NCBI GenBank assembly: GCA_020428315.1
Contig: JAGQNA010000002.1
Location: forward strand, 1 to 64,000
DNA length: 64,000 bases
Direction of reading: 5' to 3'
Source: Candidatus Saccharimonadota bacterium
GTDB taxonomy: Bacteria > Patescibacteriota > Saccharimonadia > Saccharimonadales > Saccharimonadaceae
The number at the start of each line of letters is the position of its first letter. Position 1 is the stretch's first letter. Made by a program: the position numbers and the translations under genes. The notes under the pieces are model-generated. The model saw only the letters and a list, made by a program, of their open reading frames with translations, did no database searches and was not told where the DNA came from. Below are positions 61,119 to 64,000 of this stretch, piece after piece.

Positions 61119-62954
61119 ATGGGTATATTCGGCAAAGTAAGAGCGTTCAATCCAGGCGATGGATTTGCCCTTCCGACGGTTATTATAACTTCTGTAGTTA
61201 TGATGATAGTGTTGCTTGCTGGTTTGACAGCCACTACTTCAATCTCGGGCGCAATCCACGGACACTACATGGAAAGTGCATCAAAAGACGCAACTCGTGC
61301 TGGTTTAGTGGTTGCCCAGCAATGTATCAACAAAGGTATAACCAGCTGGACAAAGCTCCACAGTGGTGACACATGTGCAGGCAGCGTCGTACAGTGTACG
61401 AACTCAGCAAGTTGCTTTGTTATGAAAGACGATGAAAACAATATACGGACTACTTTTGAGGTCTCGACTCCAGTTCTAGATGGAGATTCGTATAAGTTTA
61501 GTATCAAAGGCTCAATCTATAGAAAGTCGTATGATGGTAGTATTAACTCAACTAGTGTATATGAAAATAGTGTAAACGGTGTTTTAAAAAAGACAGAAAG
61601 TATAATTTCGAACATTAGTGCAGGCTATAAGCAGACTTGTGCAATAATGGATGGCATTACAAGATGCTGGGGTGCAAATCCACAGGGTCAACTTGGCAAT
61701 GGTACATATTCTTCCTCTACAACTCTTACTCCTGAACCAATGGTCAGGCAGGCTGGTGGGTTGCTTGGCAAGACTGATAAGATTGTCTCAGTTGGCAATG
61801 AGTTTGCTTGTGTAGCTACGACTGATAACGACATATACTGTACCGGAAAAAACGATCGAGGCGAGCTAGGTATTAATAACAAAACGAGACAAAATGTACC
61901 GACTAAGGTAATAAAGCCAGTCTCTATGAACGGAAAGACAATTACAGACTTGGCAGCCGGCAACGAAGCCATTTGTGCGGTAGCATCCGGAGATGCCTAC
62001 TGCTGGGGTAGTAGCAGTCATGGCTTGACAGCCCTCAATACAACTACTATAGACTACTTAACGCCCCAACTGGTGACATCGGCAATTGGTAATGCGGCTA
62101 GCCGCCCGGTTGTAAATATCGAGACTGATGCCACCGCTGAGCACTTTTGTGCGATTGCAAAGGATGGTTCGACGGGTCTAACCTATTGCTGGGGTTATAA
62201 CGGAAGAGGTGAACTCGGCATAAACTCTACAGCGGACAAAAGTGTTCCTGTGCAGTCAACCGCGTTGTGGACTTCGCTATGGGGTATGAACATTTCTAAG
62301 ATAGAAGTATCAGGTGGACCACCACGAAACCGAGCAAGCGTTGGCGATTATCCGTCGAGTACACCTACCCCACACGATGCACGATCAGGACATACCTGTG
62401 CAAAGTCAGACAACATCGATTGGGGTAGCAATGGCCAGATGCATTGCTGGGGATCGGATCAATATGGACAACTTGGCCAGGGGTCGGTACCCTCTAATCC
62501 ATGGCGACGGATTGTATCAATTCGCGTCAATACCTCACCCTTAAACGGTAAGACAATAGCCGATGTATCGACAACTATATCTTCGAGCTGTGCGTTAGTG
62601 CCGGGGGAAGATAGCGGAAGAGGTAACATCTATTGTTTTGGCCTGAACGAAAAAGGTCAACTAGGAAGGAATACCTTAAGTGAAACAATTTGCTCATCGC
62701 CTGGTCCACTCAATTATCAATGTTCAGTTCCCGTATTAGTCACAAAAAGCGGAACAGGCTTGGCTACTAGAACAATAGTTGACATATTCGGCGGTTCAAA
62801 TCGACATTGTGCACAGACTAGTGATAGTAAGATATTTTGCTGGGGTGCTAATGACATGGGTGGTCAAATCGGTGACGGAACCCTAGTCAATAGATCAGTG
62901 CCGACAGAGTTGTCAGCGATGCCGGCTCGTTATGGTATTTCGTCTAATTATTAA
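61119..62954 (+). CDS. Prepilin-like protein with a seven-bladed RCC1 propeller
   Basis: From the ATG at 61119 the protein starts with a class III-like signal GDGFALPTVIITSVVMM (cleavage G15/F16) and one long hydrophobic helix; Glu at +5 is missing, as in minor pseudopilins of the GspK type. After about 150 residues come seven RCC1 repeats, each ending in CWG/CxG...G.LG (for example RCWGANPQGQLGNG and FCWGANDMGGQIGDG). Each blade carries a pair of cysteines, suggesting disulfides. It is probably a pilus-tip or surface binding protein. The fusion type is unusual. Confidence 0.82.
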   Translation: MGIFGKVRAFNPGDGFALPTVIITSVVMMIVLLAGLTATTSISGAIHGHYMESASKDATRAGLVVAQQCINKGITSWTKLHSGDTCAGSVVQCTNSASCFVMKDDENNIRTTFEVSTPVLDGDSYKFSIKGSIYRKSYDGSINSTSVYENSVNGVLKKTESIISNISAGYKQTCAIMDGITRCWGANPQGQLGNGTYSSSTTLTPEPMVRQAGGLLGKTDKIVSVGNEFACVATTDNDIYCTGKNDRGELGINNKTRQNVPTKVIKPVSMNGKTITDLAAGNEAICAVASGDAYCWGSSSHGLTALNTTTIDYLTPQLVTSAIGNAASRPVVNIETDATAEHFCAIAKDGSTGLTYCWGYNGRGELGINSTADKSVPVQSTALWTSLWGMNISKIEVSGGPPRNRASVGDYPSSTPTPHDARSGHTCAKSDNIDWGSNGQMHCWGSDQYGQLGQGSVPSNPWRRIVSIRVNTSPLNGKTIADVSTTISSSCALVPGEDSGRGNIYCFGLNEKGQLGRNTLSETICSSPGPLNYQCSVPVLVTKSGTGLATRTIVDIFGGSNRHCAQTSDSKIFCWGANDMGGQIGDGTLVNRSVPTELSAMPARYGISSNY

Positions 62955-62965
62955 AATATATATGG

Positions 62966-62995
62966 TTGCAAAACCAGACTGTTAGTTGCTATAAT
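62966..62995 (+). promoter_or_regulatory. Promoter of the ATP synthase operon
   Basis: TTGCAA (62966-62971), 18 bp, TATAAT (62990-62995), with a leader of about 4-5 nt before the ATG at 63007. Confidence 0.75.
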
Positions 62996-63006
62996 GTGAA
63001 CAAGTT

Positions 63007-63261
63007 ATGGGTACAATCTCACACAATAATGATTCTAGTACCATGCAACCGGTTAACTCACCGGTTGTATTACTGATTGGTATTATTGCCGATACAACTT
63101 GGCGGATGTTTATACCAACAATTGGACTAACAATATTAGGAGTCTATATTGATAATCAGCTACATAGTATGCCTGTAGCTACTGGGGTTGGTGTAGTGCT
63201 AGGCTCAATCCTTGCATTAGTCTTGGTACGTAAACAAATAAGAAATGGAGGGAGTAGATGA
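63007..63261 (+). CDS. AtpZ/AtpI-like small membrane protein
   Basis: An 84-aa protein with two membrane helices (about residues 20-46 and 56-77) at the head of the F0F1 ATP synthase operon, the usual place of AtpI/AtpZ. These help assemble the c ring or move magnesium. The stop overlaps the atpB start (ATGA). Confidence 0.75.
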   Translation: MGTISHNNDSSTMQPVNSPVVLLIGIIADTTWRMFIPTIGLTILGVYIDNQLHSMPVATGVGVVLGSILALVLVRKQIRNGGSR

Positions 63262-64000
63262 TGTTTGCGGCAATTGATTTACATATCGACATTAAGACTG
63301 CCCCAATGTTTCATATTGGTGAGTTTGCTGTCACTAATGCTATGCTCACCGGTACAGTTAGCTTAATTGTATTTATTGCAATTTTTGGATATGTTGCCAA
63401 AATGCTAAAAACTGGAAAATATAATCGATTTGTCGGGCTTGTTCAGTGGGCTTTCGAAGGTATGCTTTCACAGATTGACAGTGTAATTCCTAATAAGAAA
63501 ATTGCCAGAAGCATTGCCCCGCTTGCATTAACAATATTTTTCTACGTATTAATATCTTACTGGATGAGTGTCTTGCCAGGTCTGGATAGCATTAAGTACG
63601 ATGGTAATCCAGTACTACGCAGCATTGCGGCAGATATGAACTTTACCTTTGCATTGGCATTTATATCTCTTATCGCAACCCAGTTTTACGCTATACGGGC
63701 GCATGGTGGCATAGGAAACCTGAAGCGTTACTTCCGTAACCCATTTAAAGATTTTATCGGTGCATTCGAAGGCATACTAGAGTTGATCGGTGAAATTAGT
63801 CGCTACTCTGCCCTATCTCTCCGATTATTCGGAAACTGTTTTGCTGGTGAAGTACTACTGCTAATAATGAGTGTGTTAACTGGTTATTTTGCAGTTATGA
63901 CACTACCTGTATTTATGGCCTTCGAGCTATTTATAGGCTTTATTCAGGCATATGTATTCTTTGTGCTCACCATCATTTTCACCAGTTTGGCAACCGAGAG
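63258..64000 (+). CDS. atpB: ATP synthase F0 subunit a (3' partial)
   Basis: The frame starts at ATG 63258 (ATGATG, so 63261 is also possible) with GGAGGGAG just upstream, and runs off the window after 247 codons. The hallmark helix with the essential Arg is SLRLFGNCFAGEVLL; the last helix shows ELFIGFIQAYVFFVLTIIF. Subunit a forms the proton half-channels against the c ring. Confidence 0.95.
   Translation, partial: MMFAAIDLHIDIKTAPMFHIGEFAVTNAMLTGTVSLIVFIAIFGYVAKMLKTGKYNRFVGLVQWAFEGMLSQIDSVIPNKKIARSIAPLALTIFFYVLISYWMSVLPGLDSIKYDGNPVLRSIAADMNFTFALAFISLIATQFYAIRAHGGIGNLKRYFRNPFKDFIGAFEGILELIGEISRYSALSLRLFGNCFAGEVLLLIMSVLTGYFAVMTLPVFMAFELFIGFIQAYVFFVLTIIFTSLATE

Noticed and set aside
61081-61121. 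Start of the RCC1 protein at 61089
   Set aside because: The extra ten residues lie upstream of the -10/ATG pair and would spoil the short class III leader; 61119 fits better.
1-64000. CRISPR arrays, insertion sequences or a prophage
   Set aside because: No evenly spaced direct repeats, no transposase, integrase or phage structural gene was seen.

Overview
The window looks like part of a small, AT-rich genome of Candidatus Saccharibacteria (TM7) or a close Patescibacteria relative. The grounds are inference from several features. The proteins are short, lean versions of core enzymes. The envelope is Gram-positive-like (sortase, division and peptidoglycan genes, no outer-membrane genes). There are type IV pilin-like proteins, dprA and a VirB4/VirD4-like ATPase, as expected for an episymbiont that takes up DNA and attaches to a host. 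UGA, UAA and UAG all act as stops (standard code, unlike Gracilibacteria and Absconditabacteria). A strong habit of the whole window is a -10 box lying 6-8 nt before the start codon, which implies leaderless mRNAs; Shine-Dalgarno sites appear mainly inside operons.

Layout. 1-7.9 kb (+): the end of a folC-like ligase, an unknown protein, a KwaB-like (DUF4868) protein behind a possible attenuator, a PIF1-like helicase, and a GH1 beta-glucosidase - yvcK - HAD operon. 7.9-16.2 kb (+): the division and cell wall (dcw) cluster mraZ, rsmH, a 21-codon ORF, ftsL, ftsI, mraY, ftsW, murG, ftsQ, without the Mur ligases or ftsA/ftsZ. 16.8-25.8 kb (-): Erm-like rRNA methyltransferase, VirB4-like ATPase, a sigma-region-4/HARE-HTH regulator, a type IV pilin, topA, dprA. 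25.8-26.2 kb: a promoter-to-terminator unit with no ORF, likely an undescribed structured RNA of about 310 nt. 26.2-35.3 kb: zupT, pth, der, an rRNA pseudouridine synthase, a response regulator/histidine kinase pair (the kinase apparently starting at ATT), an alpha/beta hydrolase-like protein and a cadmium-type (zeta) carbonic anhydrase-like protein.

35.5-42.8 kb (-): a type I restriction-modification island with hsdM, a DUF3800 protein, a small coupled ORF and hsdS. A PIN/ribbon-helix-helix toxin-antitoxin pair with a palindromic operator follows, then hsdR, which is broken by one in-frame TAA. 42.9-51.3 kb: tRNA-Glu, a second two-component pair, a DUF3048 lipoprotein-like protein, gltX, a DUF4367-like protein, a PEGA protein and a sortase. 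51.4-54 kb: tRNA-Leu followed by accessory DNA, including a zincin-like gene split at a canonical A_AAA_AAC slippery heptamer. 54-64 kb: a YjeF-like protein, a HAD phosphatase, xthA, smpB, cmk, two GT2 glycosyltransferases around an alpha/beta hydrolase, a glutaredoxin, a small zinc-finger-like protein, a prepilin-like protein carrying a seven-bladed RCC1 propeller, and the start of the ATP synthase operon.

The strongest items for follow-up are the orphan structured RNA, the RCC1 pilin-like protein, the slippery-site gene, the interrupted hsdR next to an autoregulated toxin-antitoxin unit, the ATT-start kinase and the window-wide leaderless promoter architecture.
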